From Branchinecta lynchi (Eukaryota; Arthropoda; Branchiopoda; Anostraca; Branchinectidae): a stretch of DNA of 64,000 bases. Under the pieces are notes generated by a model. That model saw only the letters and a list, made by a program, of their open reading frames with translations, did not search any database and was not told the DNA's origin. The translations under genes and the position numbers were made by a program. Position 1 is the first letter of the stretch. The number at the start of each line of letters is the position of its first letter. The DNA lies in the NCBI GenBank assembly GCA_023053575.1, contig JAKZAP010000018.1, positions 7,006,001-7,070,000 on the forward strand, read 5' to 3'. This document shows, one piece after another, positions 30,451 to 64,000 of the stretch.

Positions 30451-30940
30451 AGAAACAGAAAATGAGTTAATAAAATTCATTGCCAGGCAGAGCAGAGAAA
30501 CCGGCGAAAAAGGATCTGCTGACTTTTCCGATATCATGATGACAAACTAACAGTCGGAAGATGTTTTTTCGGCTCTTCTAATATGGATAACGTTTCAATT
30601 CGTAACGTCTGAAAAACATAGCAGCTAACATCCAAGTGGATGTTTTAAATTTCAATTTTAAATTCTTTTCCTCTTTTTTATATTATTTATTGAATTTTTA
30701 GCGTTTTAGTTTGTTGCAATTCTTGTTTTGTGTAATTATTTAATATTTGACTATGTAGAAGCGCAATTGTATATAGTTATGTTTGACGAGATAACAAATA
30801 TTCGGTTTTTTGTGAATACCGTAAGGAATGTTTATCGAATAATAAAGATTGATTGATTGATTGAAGTGGCGTCCGTTGAAGCCACGCATCCTTATGTTAC
30901 CTGTTAGGAAACTTCTGACTGTGGCACCATTACTGCAATC
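30451..30940. repeat. long-arm foldback element, interrupted copy
   Basis: Left phrases GGATCTGCTGACTTTTCCGA and right phrases GAAGCCACGCATCCTTATG, AAACTTCTGACTGTG match the 5788-6124 family. A 224-bp retroelement sits inside at 30640-30863. Confidence 0.75.
30640..30863 (+). mobile_element. short non-LTR element with (ATTG)n tail
   Basis: The ends are flanked by exact 6-bp repeats AAGTGG (30634-30639, 30864-30869), and it ends AATAAAGATT then GATTGATTGATTGA. The host foldback sequence continues across it (CCAAGTG...GTCCGTTGAA as CCAAGTGTTGTCTGTTGAA in the copy at 6060). A tailed 3' end with short target duplication indicates target-primed reverse transcription: a SINE or a 5'-truncated LINE. 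No coding sequence seen. Confidence 0.88.
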
Positions 30941-31309
30941 CCCTTTCAAGAAGAAATTAATATTATAGTTTGGTCAGTTGTCGCCGCACCCATAAGCTCG
31001 GCGCCTACATCGCTTATTTGGCGATTCGATGACGACTTAGTCGCTAAAATGGGTTCATCGAAATCACTGTAAAGGTTATGTTGTCATTAGGGTACGTAAA
31101 CACCACAGGGAAGTGTGCGCCGTTGAAATTACTACTATTTCGCCCAAACCTTGTGTCGGCTAGCGCGTTGGGGCTTAGCGTCGTAGGGGAATTGGCGCCC
31201 AGCGTTTTTCAATTTCATAATTTAGCCAGTTTACCGATCCTAATCTTATGCTTCGTCACGACCTTTATGTTCAGTGGTCACATTATCATCCGGTCGTGGT
31301 CTATACTCT
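30941..31309. other. intergenic, nothing recognised
   Basis: It has moderate GC and short frames only. No repeat end or exon. Confidence 0.4.
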
Positions 31310-31593
31310 ATGAACCCTGGTACCAATAGTAACTATAAGTTACAATTTCCGTTCCAACCTCACCAAAAGTTACTATACGCTGACCGTTCCAACCTTCTCG
31401 AAATAGTAACTATTTGCTTACCACGTTCGGGAGCGTAGTAACTACGGATCTCTGAATCGTGATTGGTCGGATTCGCCTGTGGTATGATATTCTGCGGGAA
31501 AATAGAAAAGTCGTTCCAGCCTTGACGGGAAAAGCCAGAATTCGTGACGTCATGCGTAGTAACTACGGTAAGTAGGATGGAACACGTTCTATA
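31310..31593. mobile_element. GAGCGTGTTCCA MITE, inverted copy
   Basis: The family is in reverse: TTACAATTTCCGTTCCAACC on the left and ATGCGTAGTAACTACGGTAA, GTAGGATGGAACACGTTC on the right. The left terminus is degraded (GAACCCTGGTACCAATAGT). Confidence 0.8.
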
Positions 31594-32688
31594 TGAATAA
31601 GTCCAAAACACGATCCTCAGGAAGAAGGAGTAAGCGTGTTCGTACGACTCAAATCCTATGTCAATCAATCACCGCGATCTTTGGCAGCAGCTGTGACACC
31701 ACTTCTGCCTTTCTTCCTCTAGATACCCGGAGAGGCCGGAGATTTTGGATCGGCAAGGAGAGATAGTCATCTGTTAGTATGTGTTAAGCCCGCTACCCCT
31801 GTATGTTTCCCGGAACCTAAAACATGGAAACCTCTGTCATGACGTTGCAATACGATTTAATAAATTCTTTGACAACAAGAAAACCTGAAGAAAACATGAG
31901 AAAGACACACTCGTCAGAAGGTGCTATAGTACAGTATTGACGTCAAGGAGACAGGGTCCGCGACGTCATGCGTAGTAACTACGGTAAGTAAGAACCAAAA
32001 GGGTGGAACCAACCGGAACCAAAGGGTGTAATAATAATAAGAATACAAAGCAAGAGAAAAAGCTTTCGCCTCTAAATAACTCTAAGAAATCTTGAGTAGT
32101 TGAACTTTTTTGTAGTCTGACGACCAGATTTTCAACATTTCCATCAAAAAAATATCCATCCGAATCCGATGATGATGGAGAAAATGGCGGGAACTGCACT
32201 GAACGACACCTGACCTCGGTCGTCTGTCCTATCGAGAAGACCAACCTGATGTCCCTTTTGCAACAGGCGGCAAGAACCGGGCACAGACTTGTAGAATAGC
32301 AAAATAGGGCCACCAAGTGTTTCACTTGTAGTTTCGCGACGGGAAAACCCTGCTGATTTTACAAAAGGTATGTTTCTTTGAAAACTTCGACCTCCTTTGT
32401 TTTCTTTTTCAAAAGTCCAGTGGAAATAATAAACTCAGAATGTCACGTCAGTTAAGATCTATGTGGTTCAGGCTTGTAGCTTCCTTTTGGCAGAAAGAAT
32501 GAAACCAACTTCCATTTATCTGATATGACATTCCATTTCGAGTGTTCTTTTTCTTCTGTTGGGATACTTTGGACGGTCACGAAAGCAATGGAAAACTATT
32601 GCAATATTTTGGTCGCCGAACTAGGCGGGAAGACGGTGTGAAAGTAACTGACCGGAAAAAAAGCACAAGATAAAAAAAAAGTAACAGT
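31594..32688. other. intergenic with small repeat fragments
   Basis: 31,953-32,034 is a fragment of the GAGCGTG MITE (CGACGTCATGCGTAGTAACT). 31,640-31,690 is similar in reverse to 63,010-63,075. 32,550-32,640 resembles 6,590-6,660. No gene recognised. Confidence 0.5.
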
Positions 32689-32863
32689 GCTACACTCTAA
32701 AAAGTTTCTCCGGAAGATTCAAGTTAACTGCAGTATTTGCTACTCGGATTATTCTTATCTCTACGGGGATAAGATTAATGAAAAATAGAGATAAAGCGAA
32801 TCTGAGTAGCAAATACTGCAGTAAACTTTAATCTTTATACGGATAAACTTTTTACAGTGTAGC
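32689..32863. mobile_element. CTACACT(G/C)TAAAAAGT MITE
   Basis: GCTACACTCTAAAAAGTTTC on the left is mirrored by AAACTTTTTACAGTGTAGC on the right. Inner inverted arms are ACTGCAGTATTTGCTACTCG / GAGTAGCAAATACTGCAGT and TTATCTCTA/TAGAGATAA. It is nearly a perfect long palindrome. A related copy lies at about 36,095-36,262. Confidence 0.88.
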
Positions 32864-33289
32864 TCTAATTTGGATTTTACAAAAATCTACTACTGTTTAT
32901 AGGCTGTATACTGTGCACAAATATTTGGAAAGTTTGGATTTCATCATATTTTATGCTACATTCAAAACTAGGCGACATACGACGTAACATACATGTCCTG
33001 TGACTGTTTAAAAAACTGGGCAGTTAATCAACATCCTTGGTCCACAAACACAAAATTCACTGGAACAGTACACCGTCTCCATTGCCTTAGCCTGTTAGCC
33101 AATTTATGCAATGGTACACACAAGAAACACTTTTGCTTTGCTAAAACGTACAGCCTATCGTTATCGATTCGCCAAGATTTCAATAAGCTGCACCGATGTG
33201 TTGTGCACTAAGTTACAATCGGAATGAAATGAGCAATCTAGACTTTTTCGCCTTCTGGGTCCAGTAGGACTGGAATTCGCTACCGTCAA
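32864..33289. other. intergenic, nothing recognised
   Basis: AT-rich, short frames only. Confidence 0.4.
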
Positions 33290-34520
33290 AATTAAGCTTT
33301 AAGCCGGATACCCACGCAAAACGAATCTTTTTCCGCCAGAAAGAAGTTCGACTTAGAGCTGAAACGGCGCGGCGCAAAACTTTGGCCAGGCGAAGCGAAT
33401 TTTGTCCGTTAGCGACGCAGAAATCGCCTTGGCGAATGCAAATCTGTGCTGTATGGGCTTTAGGACCGTCATCCAACAGAATAGAAACGAGGCCGCGTGG
33501 TGGATTTTACCAAGCGAATCCGGAATTTGCAAAATTCGCTTCCCTCAGAGCTCATAGCTTGTTCACACGGGGCTGAAACAGCGGCTAAGTCTCGATCAGC
33601 GGCTGATTTACGCACGTAAACAGAGGTTGAAAAAAATCTAGAAATCAGCCGCTGATCTTCCAAATAGGCTCGTATTTTCATCGCAGTCGACGATGGGAAA
33701 AAACTAAATCCTTTGGAATGTGACCTTTGGTGACTCTGGGAGAGTAAACAGTCTGTACTGTAATTAGGGAATTTTCCAAACTTGGCGAGTTTTAGGTTCA
33801 ATCCAGTTTAGATTCTATCAAAACAATGTGAACATAACAAGATTTTTACATTAAGTATCCCAGGATTAGTTAAATGAGATGGAAAAAAAGGTAGGACAAT
33901 TTCACTAATTTCAACAGTGTATTTTGTTTTCGTCTTTTTTCTTTAAAAAAATAATAATTTGAATGATTTATTCATTCAAACATCATTGAAAAGTGACTGA
34001 ACAACACAAAACGACTGGGTTATATTCTTATTGAAAAACAAAAATATTTAAATGAATTTTATTTGCTTTTTTAAAATTTGTCCATATTCAATTTGTGACT
34101 TTTTTTTGGTCTAAAGACTAAGAGTCAACTATATTTGACTTTGAAAAACTCACAAGATGTTTCTGTTAATTTTTTATATTTTGTTACAAACAGAAAGAAT
34201 GTTCGGGTTTAGGTTTTTCTTTTTAATTCGCCCGTCAACCCCATACAGTTGATCCGTCGTCTGAATAGATCGGCAGCTGTTTACGCGCTTATTTCGGTCA
34301 CGTGTTGACAAGCTATCAGCTTTAAGCATGATGCCGAGAGAGAGCGAACCTTTTTCTGCGACACGAGAAAAGTTCGAACGGAGCGGCGAGATATTTTGGC
34401 CAGGCGAATTCGACACCGAATTCGTCTAAGCGAATTCAAATCAGCGTTATATGAGCATCAAGATTTGGGTACCGTCGTCCGACAGTATACAAGCGAGGCC
34501 GCGAGGTGTCTTACCAAGCG
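33290..34520. repeat. two copies of a GGCCAGGCGAA repeat around AT-rich DNA
   Basis: 33,340-33,545 and 34,370-34,530 share TTGGCCAGGCGAA, CGAGGCCGCG(T/A)GGTG and TTACCAAGCGAATC in the same order and sense. The 550-bp AT-rich stretch between them (33,800-34,340) has no recognised feature. Confidence 0.65.
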
Positions 34521-34564
34521 AATCTGGTCGCCTTCTGTCAAAGCCTGCCTTTAGCTAGCTTAAC

Positions 34565-34886
34565 CCAAAAGGCGGATCCTCGCCGTTCCCCGAGGACTCC
34601 ACTTGAAGAGTCCCCGCGGTTTTGTTTGTCCCGGGGATTCATTCCCCGTATCCTCGCGAGTCGCCACGGACAGGGAATACTCCGATTATAGTCACCATCA
34701 TCAAAAAGGGCTCCCTTTCCGATTCTGAGGAGAAATAATTTTTGCCAACGTATTTAGTTAGTAGTATTTAGTCCAACGTAAAATAATTAAAAAGAATCGG
34801 AATAAACAAAACCAAAAATAAAGTGGATCCAGACTAATTTCGTCAACTGCATATTCTTCTCCGGGGAACTGCGAGAATACGCCTAA
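34565..34886 (-). repeat. GTATTCTCGCCG MITE, minus copy
   Basis: GGCGGATCCTCGCCGTTCCC then CGAGGACTCCACTTG on the left and GCGAGAATACGCCT on the right are the ends of the family best seen at 57198-57590. The interior AATCGGAATAAACAAAACC and GACTAATTTCGTCAACTGC are the same in reverse. Confidence 0.8.
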
Positions 34887-35008
34887 AGTCCCGCGCGGGC
34901 AAACGCGGCGCGATCTAGCCAAAATAATCCGTTATATGTTGATTGCTCGCGTTGCCTCCTGATGATTTTCGCCTGTTGTGGGTACATTTCTTTCCACAAG
35001 CCACAACT

Positions 35009-59104
<24,096 letters not shown>

Positions 59105-59354
59105 GTCTAGTACACTAGCCCTTTTTCAGTCACGGTGCTCAAACGTCTAGCACCATGACTGAGTGCTAGACGTTTGAGCACTGTACCTTGAAATTCATGC
59201 ATGGTGCATGGATTTCAGCATACAGTGCACAGATGAAAAAGCCAGTATTTAGTGTGTAACGATTTGTGTTTTTTCATGTGTGCACTGTTTGCTGAAATAC
59301 ATGCACCATGCATGAATTCAAGGTACATACTGAAAAAGGGCTAGTGTACTAGAC
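59105..59354. mobile_element. compound palindrome element
   Basis: Perfect 26-bp inverted ends begin GTCTAGTACACTAGCCCTTT. Inside is a perfect 19-bp-stem hairpin (59135-59181; GTGCTCAAACGTCTAGCAC, 9-nt loop) followed by a second hairpin with about 60-bp arms (59182-59330; TACCTTGAAATTCATGCATG versus CATGCATGAATTCAAGGTA). Nearly every base is paired in one of the three nested stems. No coding sequence. Confidence 0.93.
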
Positions 59355-59593
59355 TGGGAAGCTGGCACAAAAACAATTTGGCCTTGGTCAGCAGATGCTT
59401 AGAAGAAGGTATTTGGCAGCACTGCAACTTCGTTCAACGAAAATGGAAAAAATATCACGATGTAGAGAATAATTAAGAGCTTCTAACCAAGGCCCAATTG
59501 CAAACATTCGGTAGGCGTAAAGACTGGGCAGAAACGGTGGAAATTACATGCACATATTTTGTTCATGGGGGTGGCGCCAGTGCAAATAGCAAG

Positions 59594-59846
59594 CAGAGGC
59601 GTTACTAGCCAAAATGTTTGGGGGGGATGAAGGACTTACTGACTGGCTGGTAATTTTTATCGACTTTTTCTGCAGAAAAAGTACTGTTTTCAACAACAAA
59701 AATGACATTTTTGAAAAAAATCGACTGATTATCAAAATAACCGACTATTTTGACGAAAAATTTACCAATTTTAAGAAAAACCGACTGACTTCATGAAAAA
59801 AATTAACTGTTGTGACCCCCCCTCCCCCCCACTCTTGACGCCACTG
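59594..59846 (+). mobile_element. hAT-type MITE with perfect 8-bp duplication
   Basis: It starts CAGAGGCGTTACTAGCC and ends CTTGACGCCACTG, flanked by ATAGCAAG on both sides (59586-59593, 59847-59854). The interior repeats AAATCGACTG/AACCGACTATTTTGACG like the 43417 copy but lacks the CTTCGCACCGAC hairpin. Confidence 0.95.
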
Positions 59847-59879
59847 ATAGCAAGGACAAGGTATCCTGCTTGTATCAGC

Positions 59880-60535
59880 CTGTATTGGTTTGAACTATAC
59901 CAGAAACGTGGAACGGGGTTATTAAGGGAAGAAAATTTAAGCCTCAGTCCCTTATTAACAACAAAACCGAAGTCGATCAAAATGCAGAAAAAAATATTTC
60001 CTGCCGTCGCCCCAATCGCGCAGCAAAAACAGCAGCCGTGTCAAAAATTAAATCTCAGCACTAGTTTTTCCGTGCAATGATTATTCAAAGCAATAGATAC
60101 AGACGAGTACTCATAATAGAAACGTAGAACGAGGCCATCGATAAAATAATATTTAAGTTTTCAGCCCCTTATTAATAAAAAAACCGAAGTTGATCAAAAT
60201 GCAGAAAAAACCCTTTCCTGTCATCGCCCCAATCGTGCAGCAAAAACAGCGTCGGTGTCAAAAATTAAATCTCAGGACTAGTTTTTTCATTATAGTGGTA
60301 TTGAAGATAATTTATTTTAATAAGATATTTATAGTCGGTAGAAGCTTCAGTTATTTATTACAGGTTTGTTTCTTTCCCCGAAGTTGAACAAGAGGACTGA
60401 AAGCCTGACGAGGACCCTTGCCAAGAAGGGCCGAAATATCGCTTATGAAGAATCTTAGCTGATGTATCCGTTGAAAACATTGCTGGAATAAATGTTTCAA
60501 AGTCAGCTTGGGCTCAAAGAATATTTATGAACTAT
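59880..60535. repeat. tandem pair plus foldback right end
   Basis: 59,943-60,085 and 60,165-60,290 are a direct repeat (CCTTATTAACAACAAAACCG, AAAATGCAGAAAAAA, GTGTCAAAAATTAAATCTCA) about 220 bp apart. Then GACGAGGACCCTTGCCAAGA, CTTAGCTGATGTATCCGTTG and CAGCTTGGGCTCAAAGAATA form a foldback-family right end at 60,400-60,525. Confidence 0.8.
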
Positions 60536-61005
60536 AGTAGACGTGTGCTTATTTGAATAGTTACTTCAATCTGAAAATTCTTCACTGAAGATCCAAAATA
60601 CCTTTTGAGGTGTTTTCAGACAGACCCTTAATTACCTACTTTGGCTAGCTGATAGTTAACTTTAGTCACAGCAAGTGCATGAAGATGGCAAAGTATGAAG
60701 TCAATAATATTGTACAGTACACTTGGATGCTATCTGCTATCATTGAAAGACGAAATTCTGTTTCCGTAAAAGTTGTATGGCATCACCTACTGACAAAACC
60801 TGGACAAAACAGTGTGCATCTAGATGGCACATGAAACAATAATAATCCTGCTTGCTTAGTTAGGTCATTGAGACTTTGAACAGGATATGAATCATGCTGC
60901 CGAATCAGAAAACAGTTATTCAAAATCATCTGCCCGTGACTTACCAAAATGCAAAAGACATTTTTTTTAACTTGTTTAGATTTATTAGCAGACAACAGTC
61001 AAGCA
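60536..61005. other. nothing recognised
   Basis: AT-rich unique sequence upstream of DDAH. Confidence 0.4.
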
Positions 61006-61720
61006 CTGTTGCCACACCACCGAAATTGTTCGTGCTTTTGAAACAGGAAAAAGTGTTATTTTCTGGAAAAAAAGTGCTACTTCGCTACTTCCAAACACAT
61101 TTTTAGCCTGTTGCGCGAAGCGAAGCGCAACAGGCATCACCTGACCTTTCTCTGACGCGACCACACTACTGATAACATTTTTGTATCTTATTTTTTTCCC
61201 TCCTGTTTGCAATGCAGTACGCCATAATTTACATTAGCCTATTTTATTCGCTTAAATTTTAATCTTCTAGCTAAAAAGCAGTAGCTTTGCTTTTGATTCA
61301 CCGCCAGAAACTACTGCACTGACTTACCAGGGTGCAGGAGCCTGATAAGCATCTTTTTTCTACGAGAACGTCGGTTAAAGTTTATCAGTAAGCTTTCCGT
61401 ATTATTTTGCAGTTATAATTATAAACAACTGAACGCTGGCAAATGGTAATTGTCACAAACCCAAGCTCGTCAAAGTGAATTTGTTTCTCCTCACAAGTCC
61501 AGGTGAAAGTGTTACAAACGGAAAAAGCCATCGTATACATACTATTTTTCAAACCAATTGTGTACCTGTAAACGGAATAGTAGTTTAACAGAAGAAAAGT
61601 GTTCTTCTTTAAGAAAAATGTGTTATGTTTGCTAAAAAAGGGCTACATTTTCTTGATAGTGCTACTTTCAGAAAAAAGTGCTAAAAGTAGCACTTTCGTG
61701 CTACCGGTGGCAACACCGCC
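61006..61720. mobile_element. CTGTTGCCACAC element, possible hAT-type
   Basis: CTGTTGCCACACCACCG on the left and CGGTGGCAACACC on the right are inverted. Flanks GTCAAGCA (60998-61005) and GTCAAGTG (61721-61728) may be an 8-bp duplication with two changes. A perfect hairpin GCCTGTTGCGC / GCGCAACAGGC lies at 61106-61135. No transposase segment recognised. Confidence 0.65.
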
Positions 61721-61736
61721 GTCAAGTGTCAACAAT

Positions 61737-62054
61737 GAGCGTGTTCCATCCTACTTACCGTAGTTACTACGCATGACGTCACGAATTCTGGCTTTTTGCC
61801 GTCAAGGCTGGACGTCAAGGCTAGAACGACTTTTCTATTTTCCAGCAAAATCTCACGCCAGGGGCGAATCCGACCAATCACGTTCCAGAGATGCGTAGTT
61901 ACTACGCTTGCCACGCTCCCGAGCATGGTAAGCAAATAGTAACTATTAGTTACTATTCCGACAAGGTTGGAACGGTCAGCGTAGTAACTTTTCGTGAGGA
62001 TGGAACGGAAATAGTAACTAATAGTAACTATTGTTACAAGGGTGGAACACGCTC
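61737..62054. mobile_element. GAGCGTGTTCCA MITE, intact copy
   Basis: GAGCGTGTTCCATCC and GGGTGGAACACGCTC are inverted ends with flanking AAT (61734-61736) and AAT (62055-62057), not TTA as at 35392. The interior has a short local duplication (CGTCAAGGCTGGACGTCAAG) and an extra TAGTAACTATTAGTTACTA. Confidence 0.88.
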
Positions 62055-62289
62055 AATGATTGACTAGATTGTATCGAAATTACATACAGTCTTGACGAAT
62101 ATGAGGACGTCATATGATTTAGGACCCAACATAGGATTTGATTTCCCCCAGGTTGTTTTTATAAATGTAAACGTGCAAGAATCTATACATATATATTAAA
62201 ATATACTCAACGATAGGAATAAAACTACAAATTTTGTTTTCTGACTGAGGTAAAATAGGTCAAATGGGTGACGTCCTGCTTGTATGGAA

Positions 62290-62860
62290 TTACGATAAGA
62301 CTTAAGGCCTTTTTCCGTGACACAATTGTGGCCATTGTGGGCCACACACTTCTGGGTGTTTGTCGCGGAAACACGATTGTGTGCCACACAGCCGAGCCAC
62401 GAGTTGAAATTCGCAGAAACGCCGTTTTGTCTATTTTTTGGGCGGAAATTTCAAATATCTGAAAATAAAAATAAAATTCATGTAAAATCTCAATAAATAG
62501 AACCCCAGGCTTATTTCCTTACTATTATGTGCAAAAGGGATCCTCAGTTTTCAGTCTATATGCTTGAGAAAGTAGTTAACTTTATTGTTTAGACACTATT
62601 TTGCTGCTTTATTTGAATTTCCCGCCAGAATCGAGCCACAAAATCGACAATCACCTCGCCAGTTGTTTGTCGAATTTGAGCCACAAAGCGAGCCACAAAA
62701 GTCTTGTTGGTCTCGGAAACACAGTTGTGGGCCCCACAAAACACCGCGGAAACACTCTTTTCGAGCCACAGTCGACCCACAAACTGTTTGTAGGAGCACG
62801 GATAAACACCTTTACTTTCGATCATGTCCAATTGTCCAAACCACCTGTGTTGTAGATCGT
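62290..62860. repeat. GAGCCACAAA-rich repeat region
   Basis: Inverted and direct copies of GAGCCACAAA, TTGTGGGCC, GTTTGTCG(A/C) and CGGAAACAC occur throughout, with GCCTTTTTCCGTG at the left and AGCACGGATAAACACC at the right. It is probably one old element; ends are not certain. Confidence 0.5.
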
Positions 62861-62899
62861 GATTCGTGAGCAGATAGAAAGAAAAATAAATAACAAGAC

Positions 62900-62945
62900 G
62901 GTTTCGATGGGATCCCAAAAGTCCAATATTTGATCCAGACAATAC
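62900..62945 (+). repeat. GGGATCCC family 5' tip
   Basis: GGTTTCGATGGGATCCCAAA, then TCCAATATTTGATCCAGACAA is the family's 5' start and stops abruptly. Confidence 0.85.
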
Positions 62946-63122
62946 TCTTGATGACTAACTCTCCTTGCCGATGCAAAATCACGGGTACCTAGCAGAAGAG
63001 CCAGAAGCGGTGTCCCTAGGATATCACAGCTGCTCCCGAAGATCCCCGTGATTGTTTGACACAGGATTTGAGTAGTTGAGTTTGATTCGTTAGTGAGACG
63101 TTTTCTCGTTCTTTCTGAGGAT

Positions 63123-63884
63123 CAGTGGCGTGTTCCCAACCTTTTCGGTACCGCGTACCCCTAATCAAGGTTCGAAAGGATGACGTACCCCCTTTTTCAG
63201 AACGTGAAAAAACGATAGTTATTATCATAAATGATAAGGCATACCTGTGTAAAAATATATACACTAGAGGCTGCTTTGTAGCGAAAATTTGTCAAATCTC
63301 GGCTCGACGTCGTTAGCAGCATATTTTTTAGTCAGCCTGTTTCTGAGTTTGGTCTTAATGTTCTCTGTGCTTTCATCAAGCTGCATTGCAAACTTTTTGT
63401 GAAACGTCAGCTCAATTCGGAACCTGAATGACAATATCACTTGCAATGTCTTTGATTCTTCTTGAAAAACTATTGTTTGACACAGGAACAGATTTTAGGG
63501 CACTAGGCTAGCTGTTTTGAATCAACATCATTTCACTTACTTTCACTAGGGCTTGTAATCAGAGGCGTCACGCACGGGTTTACAACACCCATCCGCCCAA
63601 AAAGGTATGCCAGACCATTGAAAAGAAAAGAGTCTGCGCGAAGCTCCGCGATTTTTCGCAAAAACTTAAAAACCAAAAAATACAGTCGGTAAACATGTCC
63701 TATCGGTCAGTAAAAATACCTTGCCCCTTAAGATACATTTTGGCTGTTGATGTCTCTGCTGGTAATATTAGGCTTTCGGCAGACAAAAACGAGCGAGGCG
63801 AGATTTTGAAGCTACGGATTAAATCAAATTTTGGTTCCTTCGCGTACCCCTTGGGGTACGCTTACCACCACTTGGGAACCACTG
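63123..63884 (-). mobile_element. hAT element remnant with nested MITE, second copy
   Basis: Ends CAGTGGCGTGTTCCCAACC and CACTTGGGAACCACTG resemble 26285-26920, with TACCGCGTACCCCTAATCAA at the left and GCGTACCCCTTGGGGTACGC at the right. The minus strand keeps HKKFAMQLDESTENIKTKLR, the same hAT transposase segment. No 8-bp flanking duplication is preserved. The nested MITE 63560-63758 sits at the same internal position as in the first copy. Confidence 0.88.
63560..63758 (+). mobile_element. hAT-type MITE nested in a hAT remnant
   Basis: It starts CAGAGGCGTCACGCACGGG and ends TGTTGATGTCTCTG. Flanks CTTGTAAT (63552-63559) and CTGGTAAT (63759-63766) are an 8-bp duplication with one change. The interior holds CGCGAAGCTCCGCGATTTTT and AGTCGGTAAACATG. 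Confidence 0.88.
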
Positions 63885-63903
63885 ATATAAAGTATTGCAG
63901 CAT

Positions 63904-64000
63904 TGGCTTCGCCAGACTCCTAGAAGACTCCTCTTCAAATTTGGAAACAGATTAAGGCCAAATAGCTAATCATCTGAGAAAACCATGTTCAGATATGGAT
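63904..64000 (+). repeat. GGGATCCC family 5' block, cut by window end
   Basis: CTTCGCCAGACTCCTAGAAG, AACAGATTAAGGCCAAATAG, CTAATCATCTGAGAAAACCA match 15,000-15,105. The copy continues past the window. Confidence 0.85.

Noticed and set aside
32689..32863. microRNA precursor
   Set aside because: The long palindrome has transposon-type ends and a second related copy at 36.1 kb, so a MITE is the simpler reading; small-RNA data would be needed to claim more.
63123..63884. 8-bp target duplication for the second hAT remnant
   Set aside because: The flanks CTGAGGAT and ATATAAAG do not match; only the first copy has a clear duplication.

Overview
The window is nuclear DNA from an invertebrate animal. 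Two conserved metazoan genes lie on the minus strand, each split by long introns with canonical GT-AG junctions that I could phase exon by exon. Almost everything else is dispersed repeats and transposon remnants. I cannot name the species; the Fax-type protein and the mix of hAT, TTAA-target, TA-target, hairpin-ended and non-LTR elements suggest a repeat-rich, probably marine, protostome-like invertebrate, but that is inference.

Gene 1 (minus, about 25.3 kb down to 2.3 kb) is a homologue of failed axon connections (Fax/FAXC), a GST-fold, metaxin-like protein. Five coding exons give 310 residues from ATG 25297 to an open splice donor at 2336; the last exon is outside the window or unrecognised. 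Gene 2 (minus, about 58.4 kb down to 35.0 kb) is dimethylarginine dimethylaminohydrolase (DDAH). Five coding exons give 269 residues and the stop codon, with the His and Cys active-site motifs intact; the short start exon is not found. The genes are head-to-tail, with about 9.7 kb of repeat-filled DNA between them.

Layout: 0.5-25 kb is FAX introns with foldback elements, a tRNA-derived SINE, three plus-strand and one minus-strand copy of a GGATCC-palindrome repeat family, and a 3.3 kb element (9681-13012) carrying a 281-bp tandem array with a 5-mer higher-order repeat. 25.3-35 kb is intergenic, with a hAT remnant bearing a perfect 8-bp target duplication, a two-satellite block (27.8-29.65 kb) and MITEs. 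35-58 kb holds DDAH; its 15.4 kb first intron contains a 5'-truncated non-LTR retrotransposon split by two head-to-tail copies of the 281-bp-unit element, with a third copy next to it. 58.4-64 kb is more MITEs, a compound palindrome element, and a second hAT remnant carrying the same nested MITE as the first.

The most notable signal is two repeat families built alike: a unique 5' block, a variable core of tandem units (281 bp or about 130 bp), a GACA-rich microsatellite, and a palindromic or hairpin end. This resembles Helentron-associated (HINE/DINE-like) non-autonomous elements. No autonomous partner is encoded here. I saw no prokaryotic system, CRISPR array, rRNA or intact transposase.
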